A stretch of 64,000 bases of DNA from GWC2-45-44 sp041661665 (GCA_041661665.1 JBAZTW010000003.1:18330-82329), one strand, 5' to 3'; numbered from the stretch's first letter, positions 16,838-26,016 are shown. The notes: generated by a model from the sequence alone, not told the origin. Translations and numbers: made by a program.

Positions 16838-19800
16838 TTATTTTTTCAGCAACCCCTCCAGGAGTTTTTTAGCCTGGTTTTCTATTTCCTGCTGTATCTG
16901 AGGATTTTTTAAAAGGCTGTTAAGGTCTAAATCAAGTTCTGGCTTGTCAACCGACCCCTTGAGCGGGATGGGCATTCTCTGGTCTTTATACGGCACAGTA
17001 ACAGTCATTTTCATTGATTTGTCCAGGCCGATTCTGCCTGCGAAATTGACAGGGTATTTGCCGATGTCCATTTGCATATTGTCGTAACTGATTATGCCGT
17101 CGGCGACGGTGAATTTTGTCGGCTGGAGAGTAATAATCGGTTCCGTCGAGCCGCCTGTAAGTTGAACTATCGTATTAAGCAGCGGCGAGCCAAGCCGCAT
17201 ATTTGTGATGGAGAGAGTTCCGATGATGGCGATGGTTTTGTCGTAGCCTTTTTCAAGAGGGAAGACGAGTTTTTCACAGTCGAAACTTAATGTGCCGCTC
17301 ACATTGGTTGCACGGGCGAATATCGGATTCATATAACCTAAAATAATATCGGATGTCTGCTGGTTGATTTGAATATTTTCAAAAATTTTCATCTGGCCGG
17401 GCGTTTTGAGCAGGGTTGGTTTGTCGGAGAAATTCGCAGAGCCGCCGAAGTTGAGTTTGCCGGTGTTGACGGTTGAGGTGAACGGCGCGACAGTCATAAT
17501 ACCTTTGTCGATTTTGACATCGAAGTCGCTTTTGCTGATGTTGAATCCCATATACTCGGCCTTATCGAAACCGAAAGTTGTTTTTGCGCTCAGGTTCGCT
17601 TTGAATTGCTGCGGTTCTTTTTTTGGATAGGTGCTTGAAAACCACAGTGAGTCATTTCGTTTGCCTGCCGCTGTAAAGCCCTGCGGCATAAAAGGCGAAA
17701 CAATCGAACTGACGGCGGCAAGGTCGTACTCGGCTTTCAGGCTGCCTTCGGTTTTTGTGTTGGCGCCGAGCTCCGCATTTGAGAGATTGCCGGAGAGTTT
17801 TATCTGCGGGCTGGTTACATTCAGCGTCGGTATGTTATAAATCTTTTTGACGGTGTCAAATTTTCCTGTGAATGCGATTGTCATATTAGGCTGAGTGAAA
17901 GGCTCTTTACCGGGCGAGGAAATTTTCAGATTCGTAATGTCTGTTTGTTTAGTCGAGGCTTCAATTACATCGCCGGTTTTGGCAAATGCCAAATCACCTT
18001 TGGCAAGGCCTGCAAATTGCGTATTAGAATCAGCCGCTCCAAAAGCGGTCGCCAGAGACATAAGTTTTTCAATCTGTGTTGAAAAGGTTGCGTGGAGTTT
18101 TGTGGCGGCAACGGTATTTTTGCCGAATGGCATTGAAAGGTTTGTGATGTTAATTTTACCGGCATCGGCGGAAATATCAGCGGTTTTCGCTGTGAGCAGT
18201 TGTTTATCGAAGTCTGCGCTGAAATCGAATCCGGCCTTTGCGGCGGGTTCGGAAATAATTTTTCCATTCGTCATTTTTATTACGACATTAGTCGCTGATG
18301 CGCTGCCTGTGGAAGCGAAAACTTTTTTGACAAACGAGCCTTTACCGATTAACTGGGCTGAGCCTGACAGTTTCGGTTTTATTTCGATGAACTGCCCCAT
18401 ATCAGCCTGAAGTCTTTCGAGGTCAACATCGGCGGTGTAATTCATATTGTCGGTTGTGCCGGTGAGGTTGGCTTTTACAAAAGAAGAATCGACGTTTAAC
18501 TTTTCAAAAATTATCTGCTTATTTTGTGAAACGAGTTTCGCATCAATTTCGACGGGTTTTGAAAGTATAATTTGTTTGATGGGAAATCTGCCTTCCAGCG
18601 CCCAGAGTTTTATTTTGCCAGCCAGAATTCTTTTGCCGCTCTGTCCTTCGGTATTGATATTTCCGCTGAGTCTGCCATAGTTGATATCGAAATCCTGTTT
18701 GAATTTGGCAATAGTTTTTACCTGTTTGAGCGTTTTGGCAAGGTCGCAGTCGAACTGAGCCTGCATGGTGTCGGTCGAATCGGACTGTAAAAATTTACCA
18801 AGACCGTCGAAAGTTCTCGGCACAGTTCCCTTCGCTTCGGCGGTGAGGCCGTCAGCTTCTATTTTGAGTCGGCTGATGTTGATGGACTTTTCAGTTGTAC
18901 TTAATTTTACATCGGTGGCGAACTTTGTGCTTTGCAGTCTGTCGCCTTTGAGGAAATCGCCGGAGACATCGAGATTTGTCGCGTGAACTTTGCCTTCGAG
19001 ATTTTCGAATTGTCCTTTTTTTATTTCAGCGTTCACATTTGCGCTGAGTCTGCCCGCAGCGGCGACATTGACATTCATCGCTTTGAAGAGCGGAGACAGG
19101 GTCGCAAGTTCAAGGTCGTTGACATCGACAGCCAGGTTGCCGTAAGCGCCCGTTAGCGACCATTCCTTTTTCGGGGTCATATCGCCTGCCACAGCGATAT
19201 TCGTAATATCATTTGCGCCGGCGACGGTCATCGCGACATTAAAATCACTTGTGTTGCCGAGCGGCCTCATCGCGATTTTGCTGTTTATGTCTTTCAGTTC
19301 GAGCGTCTGCATAATTTGCTTGGCGTCGGGTGCGATAATTTTTACATTACCCTGATTTATTGTAAGGTTCATTCGGTCAAGCGGAATCATCGGAACGGAG
19401 GGAGTTTTTTTGGTCTGCTGCGAAATGACGACAGTACTCTGTTTCTTCTTTGGCGTTTCTATGCCAATGGTAAGCGATAAATATGGTTTGTCTATAATAG
19501 CTTTATCTATGGCGACTTTTCCGCCGAGCAGCGAAATATAATCCGGGTACGCGGCGATTTGTTCTGCGGTCAGTTTGGTCGAGCCAGCGGTGTTGGTAAA
19601 ATCGAGCTTATTCGCTTTAATGCCGGAAAACCAGCCCATTGAAATCGAGCGAATAGCGACTTTGCCGTCTATTGCGCCGTTGATTTTCTGAAGAATAAAG
19701 TTATTCCCGCCCCTGCTGGATACATAAACAGGTATACCGAAGAATGGAATCGCAAGCAAAACGCACAAAAAAATCAGCGCGGACAGAAGAATTTTTTTTA

Positions 19801-19840
19801 CGGACAATTTCTTTTTAACAGGATTGTTTTCGGTTTGCAT
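16838..19840 (-). CDS. AsmA-like giant membrane-anchored protein
   Basis: A 1000-residue protein with a single N-terminal transmembrane helix (about 15-36). It is followed by a very long beta-rich periplasmic region with repeated short glycine-flanked strands, as in the AsmA/TamB/YhdP superfamily that bridges inner and outer membranes and is tied to phospholipid transport. The N-terminal GKVAIRSISMGWFSGI and the C-terminal PYKDQRMPIPLKGSVDKPEL match the start and end of AsmA-like proteins. It is first in a two-gene unit with the YihY homologue, which fits an envelope role. The lipid-bridge function is inferred from family architecture. Confidence 0.78.
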   Translation of the reverse strand: MQTENNPVKKKLSVKKILLSALIFLCVLLAIPFFGIPVYVSSRGGNNFILQKINGAIDGKVAIRSISMGWFSGIKANKLDFTNTAGSTKLTAEQIAAYPDYISLLGGKVAIDKAIIDKPYLSLTIGIETPKKKQSTVVISQQTKKTPSVPMIPLDRMNLTINQGNVKIIAPDAKQIMQTLELKDINSKIAMRPLGNTSDFNVAMTVAGANDITNIAVAGDMTPKKEWSLTGAYGNLAVDVNDLELATLSPLFKAMNVNVAAAGRLSANVNAEIKKGQFENLEGKVHATNLDVSGDFLKGDRLQSTKFATDVKLSTTEKSINISRLKIEADGLTAEAKGTVPRTFDGLGKFLQSDSTDTMQAQFDCDLAKTLKQVKTIAKFKQDFDINYGRLSGNINTEGQSGKRILAGKIKLWALEGRFPIKQIILSKPVEIDAKLVSQNKQIIFEKLNVDSSFVKANLTGTTDNMNYTADVDLERLQADMGQFIEIKPKLSGSAQLIGKGSFVKKVFASTGSASATNVVIKMTNGKIISEPAAKAGFDFSADFDKQLLTAKTADISADAGKINITNLSMPFGKNTVAATKLHATFSTQIEKLMSLATAFGAADSNTQFAGLAKGDLAFAKTGDVIEASTKQTDITNLKISSPGKEPFTQPNMTIAFTGKFDTVKKIYNIPTLNVTSPQIKLSGNLSNAELGANTKTEGSLKAEYDLAAVSSIVSPFMPQGFTAAGKRNDSLWFSSTYPKKEPQQFKANLSAKTTFGFDKAEYMGFNISKSDFDVKIDKGIMTVAPFTSTVNTGKLNFGGSANFSDKPTLLKTPGQMKIFENIQINQQTSDIILGYMNPIFARATNVSGTLSFDCEKLVFPLEKGYDKTIAIIGTLSITNMRLGSPLLNTIVQLTGGSTEPIITLQPTKFTVADGIISYDNMQMDIGKYPVNFAGRIGLDKSMKMTVTVPYKDQRMPIPLKGSVDKPELDLDLNSLLKNPQIQQEIENQAKKLLEGLLKK

Positions 19841-19934
19841 AAACTTCTCCGAAGTTAGTTGTTAATTCTTTGAGCCGTTTGCGGCGGAATTGTTTTTACT
19901 GATAACTGAGCTTCTGATAACTGATAACTTTTTT

Positions 19935-20495
19935 TCAGTCTTTCATTATTTCATCGGACTTATGTTTAATGGCCGATTCTATTTTATCGGTGTACTCCTT
20001 GGTCAGGTCGTCCATCGTTTTTTTGCCTTTTTCCTTATCGTCTTCGGTAGCGGTCTTTGCTTTTTCGGCGTCTTCAAGTTTCTTAATCGCGTCCCTGCGT
20101 ATGTTGCGGAGAGTTACCTTCGATTGTTCGCCGAGCTGTTTAGCCTGTGCGGCAAGCTGTTTTCTTCGCTCCTGGCTAAGCGGGGGAATACTCAGCCGAA
20201 TGACTTTGCCGTCGCTCATCGGATTGATGGAAAGGTCGCTGGCCTGGATTGCTTTTTCAATTCCCTTGATTGATGCCGGGTCGAAAGGCTTTATCAATAT
20301 CGTGGTGCCGTCCTGTATTGAGAGCGTGGCCAACTGTTTCAATGGCGTAGGCGTGCCGTAGTATTCAACTCTGAGATTTTCGACAAGACCGGTCGATGCT
20401 CTGCCGGTTCTAACGCCCTTAAACTCACCTGCCAAATGCTCAAGAGCTTTTTCCATTAACCCTTTGTGTTCAACTATAATTTTTTGCGTTGGCAT
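19935..20495 (-). CDS. frr: Ribosome recycling factor
   Basis: A 186-residue protein that, with EF-G, splits post-termination ribosomes. The conserved LAGEFKGVRTGRAS near residue 19 and the PLSQERRKQL motif of the hinge/arm region are present. The ATG at 20495 gives the normal N-terminus; an in-frame extension of eleven codons upstream has no conserved sequence. It is the last gene of rpsB-tsf-pyrH-frr, the standard bacterial order. A 119-base gap with two inverted repeats separates it from pyrH. Confidence 0.97.
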   Translation of the reverse strand: MPTQKIIVEHKGLMEKALEHLAGEFKGVRTGRASTGLVENLRVEYYGTPTPLKQLATLSIQDGTTILIKPFDPASIKGIEKAIQASDLSINPMSDGKVIRLSIPPLSQERRKQLAAQAKQLGEQSKVTLRNIRRDAIKKLEDAEKAKTATEDDKEKGKKTMDDLTKEYTDKIESAIKHKSDEIMKD

Positions 20496-20555
20496 AATAT
20501 TTCCTGTCAAAATAAAATAAAAAATCAAAGATACAAAATCAAAATTAAGTTTTTA

Positions 20556-20612
20556 CACCTGTCGCTGTCGCTCCAGGCTCTGATTACCGCTCCATCACTG
20601 TCGCGGCTCTGA
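20556..20612 (-). repeat. Dispersed repeats R3 and R5 in the pyrH-frr gap
   Basis: On the minus strand 20580-20556 reads GAGCCTGGAGCGACAGCGAC, a member of family R3 (other copies 37859, 50726, 58695). Next to it, 20612-20586 reads TCAGAGCCGCGACAGTGATG, family R5 (related copies 44308 and 50951). Both are GAGCC-starting, partly self-complementary elements and seem to travel together. Confidence 0.7.
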
Positions 20613-20614
20613 TT

Positions 20615-21331
20615 TTAGGATACTATTGTTCCGATTTTTTCGCCCTTCAGGGCTTTTATAATATTTCCCTTCTGGAAGATATTTAAAACAATAATCGGTA
20701 TATTATTTTCACTGCAAAGACTTATCGCGGCCTGGTCCATCACGCGCAGATTTTTATTTAAAACATCGCGATATGAAATTTTCTCGAATAATTTGGCGTT
20801 TGGATTTTTGTTCGGGTCATCATCATAAACGCCGTCAACCTTCGTCGCCTTTATAATCAGATCCGCATCGAGTTCGCTTGCCCGCAAAGCTGCGCAGGTA
20901 TCGGTCGAGAAAAACGGATTGCCGGTGCCGCCAGCGAGTATCGCGACTCTGCCTTCTTCGAGATGCTTGATTGCTTTTCTCCTGATGAATGGCTCGCAAA
21001 TGGCCGAGACATCTATCGCACTGAGAACTCTTGTCGGCTGACCGAGTTTTTCGAGAGTTTCCTGTAGAGCACAGGCATTGATAACCGTCGCAAGCATTCC
21101 CATATAATCGGCGGTGTGTCTTGGGATATGACTTTTTTTGCTGAAAGTTTCGCCTCGAAGGAAGTTGCCTCCTCCGATAACGATAGCGATTTGCACGCCG
21201 AGTTTATGAACCTGTATGATTCTGTCGGCCACGGATTCGAGCTGTTCGCCGTCGATGCCGAAACCCCCGGCTTTGCAAAAACTTTCGCCGCTGATTTTGA
21301 GCAGCACCCGTTTGTATTTTAATTCGCTCAT
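20615..21331 (-). CDS. pyrH: UMP kinase
   Basis: A 238-residue amino-acid-kinase-fold enzyme that phosphorylates UMP to UDP. The N-terminal LKISGESF, the IVIGGGNFLRG loop and the ADYMGMLATVINA helix are diagnostic for bacterial UMP kinase. KATKVDGVYDDDPNKNP near residue 160 closes the ATP site. Bacterial PyrH is a hexamer regulated by GTP and UTP. The gene follows tsf, but a strong terminator lies between them, so expression of pyrH-frr may depend on read-through or a separate promoter. Confidence 0.97.
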   Translation of the reverse strand: MSELKYKRVLLKISGESFCKAGGFGIDGEQLESVADRIIQVHKLGVQIAIVIGGGNFLRGETFSKKSHIPRHTADYMGMLATVINACALQETLEKLGQPTRVLSAIDVSAICEPFIRRKAIKHLEEGRVAILAGGTGNPFFSTDTCAALRASELDADLIIKATKVDGVYDDDPNKNPNAKLFEKISYRDVLNKNLRVMDQAAISLCSENNIPIIVLNIFQKGNIIKALKGEKIGTIVS

Positions 21332-21360
21332 CCCTGTCGCCTTACAAACATAATAGACAT

Positions 21361-21410
21361 AAAAAAAGCACTCCCGCGCTTTCTTGCGAAAGCAAGAGTG
21401 GGAGTGCTTA
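21361..21410 (-). terminator. Rho-independent terminator after tsf
   Basis: On the minus strand, AAGCACTCCC is complementary to GGGAGTGCTT in a long stem. The transcript then meets seven U residues (A run at 21361-21367). It begins six bases after the tsf stop and separates rpsB-tsf from pyrH-frr. Confidence 0.85.
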
Positions 21411-21415
21411 TTATA

Positions 21416-22285
21416 TTAGCCAATAGCCAAACGTACAAATCTTTTTATTTTAGCAGTTCCACCCGCCGTCTTTGCAGAGTCGGCGAGAACTTTTTCAACT
21501 GAAACCTTGTCGTCCTTGACAAAACCCTGCGAAAGCAGACAATTTTCGGCATAAAATTTCTTCATTTTGCCTTCAACTATTTTCTCTATCATATTCGCGG
21601 GCTTATCTTTCATCTGGTCAGCGGCAATAGCCTTTTCCTTTTCAATAACTTCAGCCGGAATGCCGGAAGAATCTAATGCCAAAGGATTTATAGCAGCAAT
21701 GTGCATACAAATATCCTTCGCGATCAGGGCAAAAGCCGCATTGTCAGCGACCGCCTGGGTCGATGTTTCGATTTCGAGCATAACGCCGATTTTGCCATTA
21801 AAGTGAACATAAGTCGAAATCAGACCGGGCGAGGTGAGTTTGAATCTGGCGTAATCGCCAATTTCTATTTTTTCGCCGATCTTACTTACTGTTTCGGTGA
21901 TAAGCTGAGATAAACTTTTTCCTCCAGTATCCTCTGTTTTTAACAATTCTTCAACGCTGTTATCAGAAGGACAAGCAATGATATAGTTATTTAAAGCCTC
22001 ACCTGTGGAGATGAAATCATCGCTATTTGTGACAAAATCAGTCTCACAGCAAAGTGTCGCCATCGAAGCTGTTTTGCCATTGTCGCCGGTAACGCAAAGA
22101 ACTTTACCTTCGGTTGTATCTCTGTCGGCTCTTTTTGCGAGAGTTGCCATACCCTTCTTTCTAAGCAGGGTCATAGCTTCTTCGAGGTTTCCATTTGTCT
22201 CTTCGAGAGCCTTTTTGCAATCCATCATTCCCTGTCCGCTCATTTTGCGGAGCTTCATAACTGCTGCGGCTGAAATTTCTGCCAT
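21416..22285 (-). CDS. tsf: Elongation factor Ts
   Basis: A 289-residue guanine-nucleotide exchange factor for EF-Tu. The N-terminal UBA-like domain has VMKLRKMSGQGMMDCKKALE. The exchange motif ETDFVTNSDDF (TDFV) is in place, followed by the two core subdomains including MHIAAINPLAL. The length is normal. The start ATG at 22285 has an AGGAG ribosome site. A perfect CCCCCAG/CTGGGGG hairpin lies between rpsB and tsf at 22309-22327 and might tune relative expression. Confidence 0.97.
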   Translation of the reverse strand: MAEISAAAVMKLRKMSGQGMMDCKKALEETNGNLEEAMTLLRKKGMATLAKRADRDTTEGKVLCVTGDNGKTASMATLCCETDFVTNSDDFISTGEALNNYIIACPSDNSVEELLKTEDTGGKSLSQLITETVSKIGEKIEIGDYARFKLTSPGLISTYVHFNGKIGVMLEIETSTQAVADNAAFALIAKDICMHIAAINPLALDSSGIPAEVIEKEKAIAADQMKDKPANMIEKIVEGKMKKFYAENCLLSQGFVKDDKVSVEKVLADSAKTAGGTAKIKRFVRLAIG

Positions 22286-22308
22286 TTTTTTACTCCTATT
22301 TAAGAAAA

Positions 22309-22327
22309 CCCCCAGTAGAACTGGGGG
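22309..22327. repeat. Intercistronic hairpin between rpsB and tsf
   Basis: Perfect seven-base stem CCCCCAG/CTGGGGG with a five-base loop. It is preceded on the minus strand by TGTAG, like the GTAG-starting hairpin repeats elsewhere in the window. No U run follows, so it is not a classic terminator. Confidence 0.5.
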
Positions 22328-22391
22328 CTACATATTTTTCAAATTTAACTTTCACAGAGAACACAGAGTTTCGTGTTCATTTGCGGCTATT

Positions 22392-23192
22392 TTACGCTCC
22401 GGCTGCGTTCTCATCAGTGCCTGCCGGTGCGCCGGCATCTTCGGCTCTGACTAATGAACGCCTGCGAGTTCTTGGTTTGCGTGAATCATCGTCTTTTGAC
22501 GCGGGCTTATATATAGTCTTGGCCTCAGCGACCGCCGCGGCAAGCTGGCCTATAATCAGGTCGATAGTCTTTACCGAATCATCGTTTGCCGGTATCGCAA
22601 CATCAACGAGGTCCGGGTCGGAATCTGTGTCGATGATGCCGATGGTCATAACACCCATTTTCTTGGCTTCTTTGAGGGCAAGCATTTCCTTGCGAGCGTC
22701 AACAACCACAATCACGCCAGGTACCTGGTTGAGCTTGCGGATGCCGTCGAGGTTTGATTTCATTTTTCGAAGTTCGCGTTTGAGAGTCGAGGCTCTCTTT
22801 TTGCTTTCGGATTCGATTGAGCCATCGTTTGACATTGCCTCAAGCTCTTCAAGACGCTGAATTCTTGAGTGCACGGTTCTGAAGTTGGTGAGCGTTCCGC
22901 CCAGCCATCTGGTAATAACATAGTGCATACCGGTTGACTCGGCGGCGGATTTAATCGCCTTGCATGCCTGCCGCTTTGTCCCGACAAAGACGACATCTCT
23001 GCCGCTTGAGACGGTATCAGCAAGAAGTTTCTGGGCAATTAAAATGCCCTTTAGAGTTTCGCGGATATTGATGATGTGAATCATTCCGCGCTTGCTGAAA
23101 ATGTACGGCTTCATTTTGGGATTCCACCGACTTGCGGCATGACCAAAATGCACGCCTGCATTTATCAAACTACGAGCTAAATCATTTGCCAC
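22392..23192 (-). CDS. rpsB: 30S ribosomal protein S2
   Basis: A 266-residue ribosomal protein of the small-subunit head. The diagnostic LINAGVHFGHAASRWNPKM, the ITRWLGGTLTNF segment and the C-terminal IPANDDSVKTIDLII are all present. I choose the GTG at 23192, giving MANDLARSL, because GGAG sits eight bases upstream; an earlier GTG at 23201 overlaps that site. The C-terminal tail (about 225-266, rich in Arg, Asp and Ala) is variable in the family. First gene of rpsB-tsf. Confidence 0.96.
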   Translation of the reverse strand: MANDLARSLINAGVHFGHAASRWNPKMKPYIFSKRGMIHIINIRETLKGILIAQKLLADTVSSGRDVVFVGTKRQACKAIKSAAESTGMHYVITRWLGGTLTNFRTVHSRIQRLEELEAMSNDGSIESESKKRASTLKRELRKMKSNLDGIRKLNQVPGVIVVVDARKEMLALKEAKKMGVMTIGIIDTDSDPDLVDVAIPANDDSVKTIDLIIGQLAAAVAEAKTIYKPASKDDDSRKPRTRRRSLVRAEDAGAPAGTDENAAGA

Positions 23193-23319
23193 TAAAGACA
23201 CTCCAAATACGGTTAAGTTTTATTTTTTACCGCCGAGAACCACAGATATTGCCTGAAAACAAGCTCTCTGTTTGCTCTGCGGCTAATTCACGTTGAAACT
23301 CAAAATTTGAGAACTCAAT

Positions 23320-23348
23320 ACCTTACTGGCAGAGGGCGGCTCTGTCAA
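23320..23348 (-). promoter_or_regulatory. Sigma-70-type promoter of rpsB-tsf
   Basis: On the minus strand TTGACA (23348-23343) and TAAGGT (23325-23320) are separated by 17 bases. The predicted leader to the rpsB GTG is about 120 bases, long enough for autogenous control by S2 as known in other bacteria. Confidence 0.5.
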
Positions 23349-23419
23349 GATATTTTGTCCACATTTAAAGATAGGATTAAAAGGATTATCGCTGTCGTTA
23401 TTATTGAAATGTAAAAAAC

Positions 23420-23447
23420 TTGCTTTTGTTATTTCCTTAATTATAGT
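23420..23447 (+). promoter_or_regulatory. Promoter placing ogt on a leaderless transcript
   Basis: TTGCTT and TATAGT lie 16 bases apart and the -10 ends only eight bases before the ogt ATG. The transcription start should fall on or within two bases of the start codon. No ribosome site precedes that ATG. Confidence 0.5.
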
Positions 23448-23455
23448 CTGAAGCG

Positions 23456-23983
23456 ATGCGAAAAGGGCTGAAATATGTAATTTTCAAAACAAAAGCCGGT
23501 TTTTTCGGACTTTTGGCTGATGAAAATGGTCTCAAGAGGACTGTTTTGCCTCAAGCTTCGTATTTAAAAGCTAAAAAATACATACTGGTTGGTACGCAAG
23601 ATGGGGTAAAAGAATCTAATGTGCTTTGCTCGGCATTGCAAAAGGCGATAAAAGCATATTATGATACTGATAACGGGGATTTAATAGATTTTGCAAAACA
23701 CTTTTCTGGGTTGCTTTGTTTTGAGGGGTCCGAATTTACCCAAAAAGTTCTGAAAACCTGTATGAAAATTCCGCCCGGCCAAACATTGTCATATTCCCAG
23801 CTCGCAAAAAAAGCTGGCTTTCCAAACGCAGCCCGCGCAGTCGGCAGCGTTCTTGCAAAAAATAAATTGCCTTTAATAATCCCCTGCCATAGAGTTGTCC
23901 GTGCTGACGGCAAAATCGGAAACTTCAGCGCGCCCGGCGGAACGAAAACAAAAAAAAGGATGCTCGATTATGAAAAAAATTAA
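23456..23983 (+). CDS. ogt: Methylated-DNA--protein-cysteine S-methyltransferase
   Basis: A 175-residue suicide repair enzyme that removes alkyl groups from O6-alkylguanine. The active-site motif IIPCHRVV gives Cys144. The helix-turn-helix RAVGSVLAKN and the SYSQLAKKAGFP segment upstream are standard for the DNA-binding part. It has an N-terminal ribonuclease-like domain but no Ada metal-binding module, so it is not an adaptive-response regulator. The gene overlaps ridA by 14 bases in another frame. Promoter position implies a leaderless mRNA. Confidence 0.94.
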   Translation: MRKGLKYVIFKTKAGFFGLLADENGLKRTVLPQASYLKAKKYILVGTQDGVKESNVLCSALQKAIKAYYDTDNGDLIDFAKHFSGLLCFEGSEFTQKVLKTCMKIPPGQTLSYSQLAKKAGFPNAARAVGSVLAKNKLPLIIPCHRVVRADGKIGNFSAPGGTKTKKRMLDYEKN

Positions 23984-24344
23984 TACGCAAAATGCACCGG
24001 CAGCAGTAGGACCATATTCACAGGCGATTGACGCTGGAGTGTTTATCTTTCTGGCGGGACAAATTCCGCTCGACCCGAAAACCGGCCAATTGGTCGAAGG
24101 CGGGGTTGATGTACAAACCAAACGGGTAATCGAAAATATCAAAGCTGTTCTGGCTGCGGCGGGAAGCGATTTGACAAAAATTGTTTCATCGACCGTCTAT
24201 CTGACGGATATGGATAATTTCGCGAAAATGAATGAAGTTTACGCAAGTTATTTTACTGAGCCTTATCCGGCAAGAGTTACTATCGCGATTAAAAGCCTGC
24301 CGAAAAATGCGCTGGTGGAAATCGCGGTAATTGCGGTTAAGTAG
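23970..24344 (+). CDS. ridA: RidA/YjgF/YER057c family enamine/imine deaminase
   Basis: A 124-residue trimeric enzyme that hydrolyses reactive 2-aminoacrylate and related enamines from PLP enzymes. The N-terminal MKKINTQNAPAAVGPYSQAI, GQIPLDPKTG, and the C-terminal ARVTIAIKSLPKNALVEI with the catalytic Arg are canonical. The start is the ATG at 23970, 14 bases before the ogt stop; an in-frame upstream extension of 25 codons lies wholly inside ogt. Translational coupling with ogt is likely, an unusual pairing of two damage-control proteins. Confidence 0.95.
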   Translation: MKKINTQNAPAAVGPYSQAIDAGVFIFLAGQIPLDPKTGQLVEGGVDVQTKRVIENIKAVLAAAGSDLTKIVSSTVYLTDMDNFAKMNEVYASYFTEPYPARVTIAIKSLPKNALVEIAVIAVK

Positions 24345-24381
24345 CCATCCGGCTTCGTCTTCGACTTCGCCGCGACAGGCA
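24345..24381. repeat. Dispersed repeat R6 copy 2
   Basis: Identical to 14387-14423 over 37 bases. It begins directly after the ridA stop codon. Confidence 0.75.
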
Positions 24382-24418
24382 GAGAACACAGAAAAAAATT
24401 GTTTTGCGGAGAAAAATT

Positions 24419-24793
24419 ATGCAGGAAAAATTTGAAAATATGAATATCAGCGGCTCATGTTTTATGGATGCAAATTTATCCAAGTCAAAATTTGAAAACG
24501 TGAATCTCTCTGAATCGGTTTTTCACAATATAAATTTCGGTAATGTTTCTTTTTCCGCTGCGCAAATGGGCGGCACTATATTCAGGCATATCGGCCTGCC
24601 GGACGAAATAAGAGGTACGAAAAAACAGAAGGGGCTTGTTTTTGAGCAGTGCGACCTCAACGATACTATTTTTAAAGAATGTAATCTTAAAAATGTCAGG
24701 ATTGAAAAATCTGAAATTGATGGAATGACTATTGACGGCTATTCTGTTAAAGAACTGATAGAACATTATAATGCCAAAGGCGGATGTAAATAA
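24419..24793 (+). CDS. Pentapeptide-repeat protein
   Basis: A 124-residue protein made of A(N/D)Lxx-type pentapeptide units, such as FENMNISGSCFMDANLSKSK and later FEQCDLNDTIFKECNLKNV. Such sequences form a right-handed quadrilateral beta-helix. The middle (about residues 55-75) interrupts the repeats. The start is the ATG at 24419, nine bases after GGAG; a TTG at 24404 would precede that site. Some members protect DNA gyrase or act in secretion, but most have no known role and nothing in the context assigns one here. Confidence 0.8.
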   Translation: MQEKFENMNISGSCFMDANLSKSKFENVNLSESVFHNINFGNVSFSAAQMGGTIFRHIGLPDEIRGTKKQKGLVFEQCDLNDTIFKECNLKNVRIEKSEIDGMTIDGYSVKELIEHYNAKGGCK

Positions 24794-24835
24794 TTTTCAT
24801 CACAAAAAACATAGGGGCATAGCAGAATTTTATAT

Positions 24836-25597
24836 ATGAAACTTAGTCGAATTATTATTTTGTTTTTGTGTGCGGTTGGGATGATGTTTTTATCTGGCTG
24901 TTATTATTTTCGATTGCAGGAAACAAAAAGCCAATTGATGAATTTCGACAAGTATTACATTCTTGAAGACAGCAATCAATTCTCCATTTCCGCCAGTAAG
25001 CCGATGTTGTATCCCGATGATGTTGTTCGCATTTTTAAATCCGAACCGGCAGCGAAAGAACAAACAACGAGTGAATTGTATTATGATTATGTTCTCGAAA
25101 AACAGTATCAGGCTGGAAAAGATGAGCAGGGCGATTACAATATCAAATTGCGATTTGTGTTTACCGACGGGAAATTAAATAAGCTTTTGATAGATGAACG
25201 ATTCTTTGCGATACTGCCAAAAAATGTTGTTGCTGCTTTGGCAAGGTCGTTAGGGGACGCGAAAATAGACGTGAGGAATCGGCGTTTGTCGTTAAATCTA
25301 AATGTCAGTCAGATACATTTGCCTGATGTGAATGAAGTTGCCGCATCGCTCGGCAAGCCATCCTGGCAAAAAGATAATCGGTATGTTTATAATTATCTTC
25401 GCAAAAATCCAAACGAGAAAAATAATAACGGCAAACCTGCATGGGCAGATTTTGTTTTTGACAAGCAAGGCAAATGTATAAAATGCCGAAACAGGGTGTT
25501 TGGCATTCCGTTTGAGATGGATACTGAAAAACAGTTGCTGTCAGGCACAAAAACTGATGGGCAGACGGTACAACTGAAAATAGTCGTTAATAGATAG
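24836..25597 (+). CDS. Predicted lipoprotein of unknown function
   Basis: A 253-residue protein with a type II signal peptide. The hydrophobic stretch LFLCAVGMMFLSGC places the lipobox LSGC with the modified Cys at residue 22. The mature part has no recognised domain. It contains charged alpha/beta sequence with FVFTDGKLNKLLIDERFFAI and, near the C-terminus, FDKQGKCIKCRNRVFGIPF. The next gene starts five bases after its stop, so the two form a pair. Envelope location is inferred; the function is unknown. Confidence 0.7.
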   Translation: MKLSRIIILFLCAVGMMFLSGCYYFRLQETKSQLMNFDKYYILEDSNQFSISASKPMLYPDDVVRIFKSEPAAKEQTTSELYYDYVLEKQYQAGKDEQGDYNIKLRFVFTDGKLNKLLIDERFFAILPKNVVAALARSLGDAKIDVRNRRLSLNLNVSQIHLPDVNEVAASLGKPSWQKDNRYVYNYLRKNPNEKNNNGKPAWADFVFDKQGKCIKCRNRVFGIPFEMDTEKQLLSGTKTDGQTVQLKIVVNR

Positions 25598-25602
25598 GCG
25601 GT

Positions 25603-26016
25603 ATGGCAAATTCGCATCTTGTTATTTTGAAAAAGCAGTATCTTGATAAGATACTCGACGGCAGCAAAACAATCGAGTCGAGACTTACAAAGGGTAGATG
25701 CCCGCCATTCGATTGCGTCTCGGTTGGTGATGTGTTGTTCTTTAAAGAATCCGCTGGAATGGTTGTTGCCAAAGCGCAGGCGGCGGCGGTAAAGCAATTC
25801 AGCAATCTTACGCCGCAGGCTGTCGCAAAACTTAAAGCTGAATACAACGACCGAATCTGCGGCGATGATGAATACTGGCAGCTAAAGGCTGACAGCGAAT
25901 ACGCGACGTTAGTAAAATTAAAAAATGTGGAGACAATTCCGCCCCGGAGAATTTATAAAAAAGACTGGCGGGCGTGGGTGGTTTTGAAAAAGCCGAATGA
26001 TTTCGGACTGCTGTAA
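25603..26016 (+). CDS. ASCH-domain (PUA-like) protein
   Basis: A 137-residue protein that is essentially one ASCH domain. The family pattern is visible in ILKKQYLDKILDGSKTIESR, followed by FDCVSVGDVLFFKES. The ASCH fold is related to PUA and is thought to bind RNA or modified bases. It starts five bases after the lipoprotein stop and is probably co-transcribed with it. The C-terminal WRAWVVLKKP closes the barrel. The substrate is unknown. Confidence 0.78.
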   Translation: MANSHLVILKKQYLDKILDGSKTIESRLTKGRCPPFDCVSVGDVLFFKESAGMVVAKAQAAAVKQFSNLTPQAVAKLKAEYNDRICGDDEYWQLKADSEYATLVKLKNVETIPPRRIYKKDWRAWVVLKKPNDFGLL

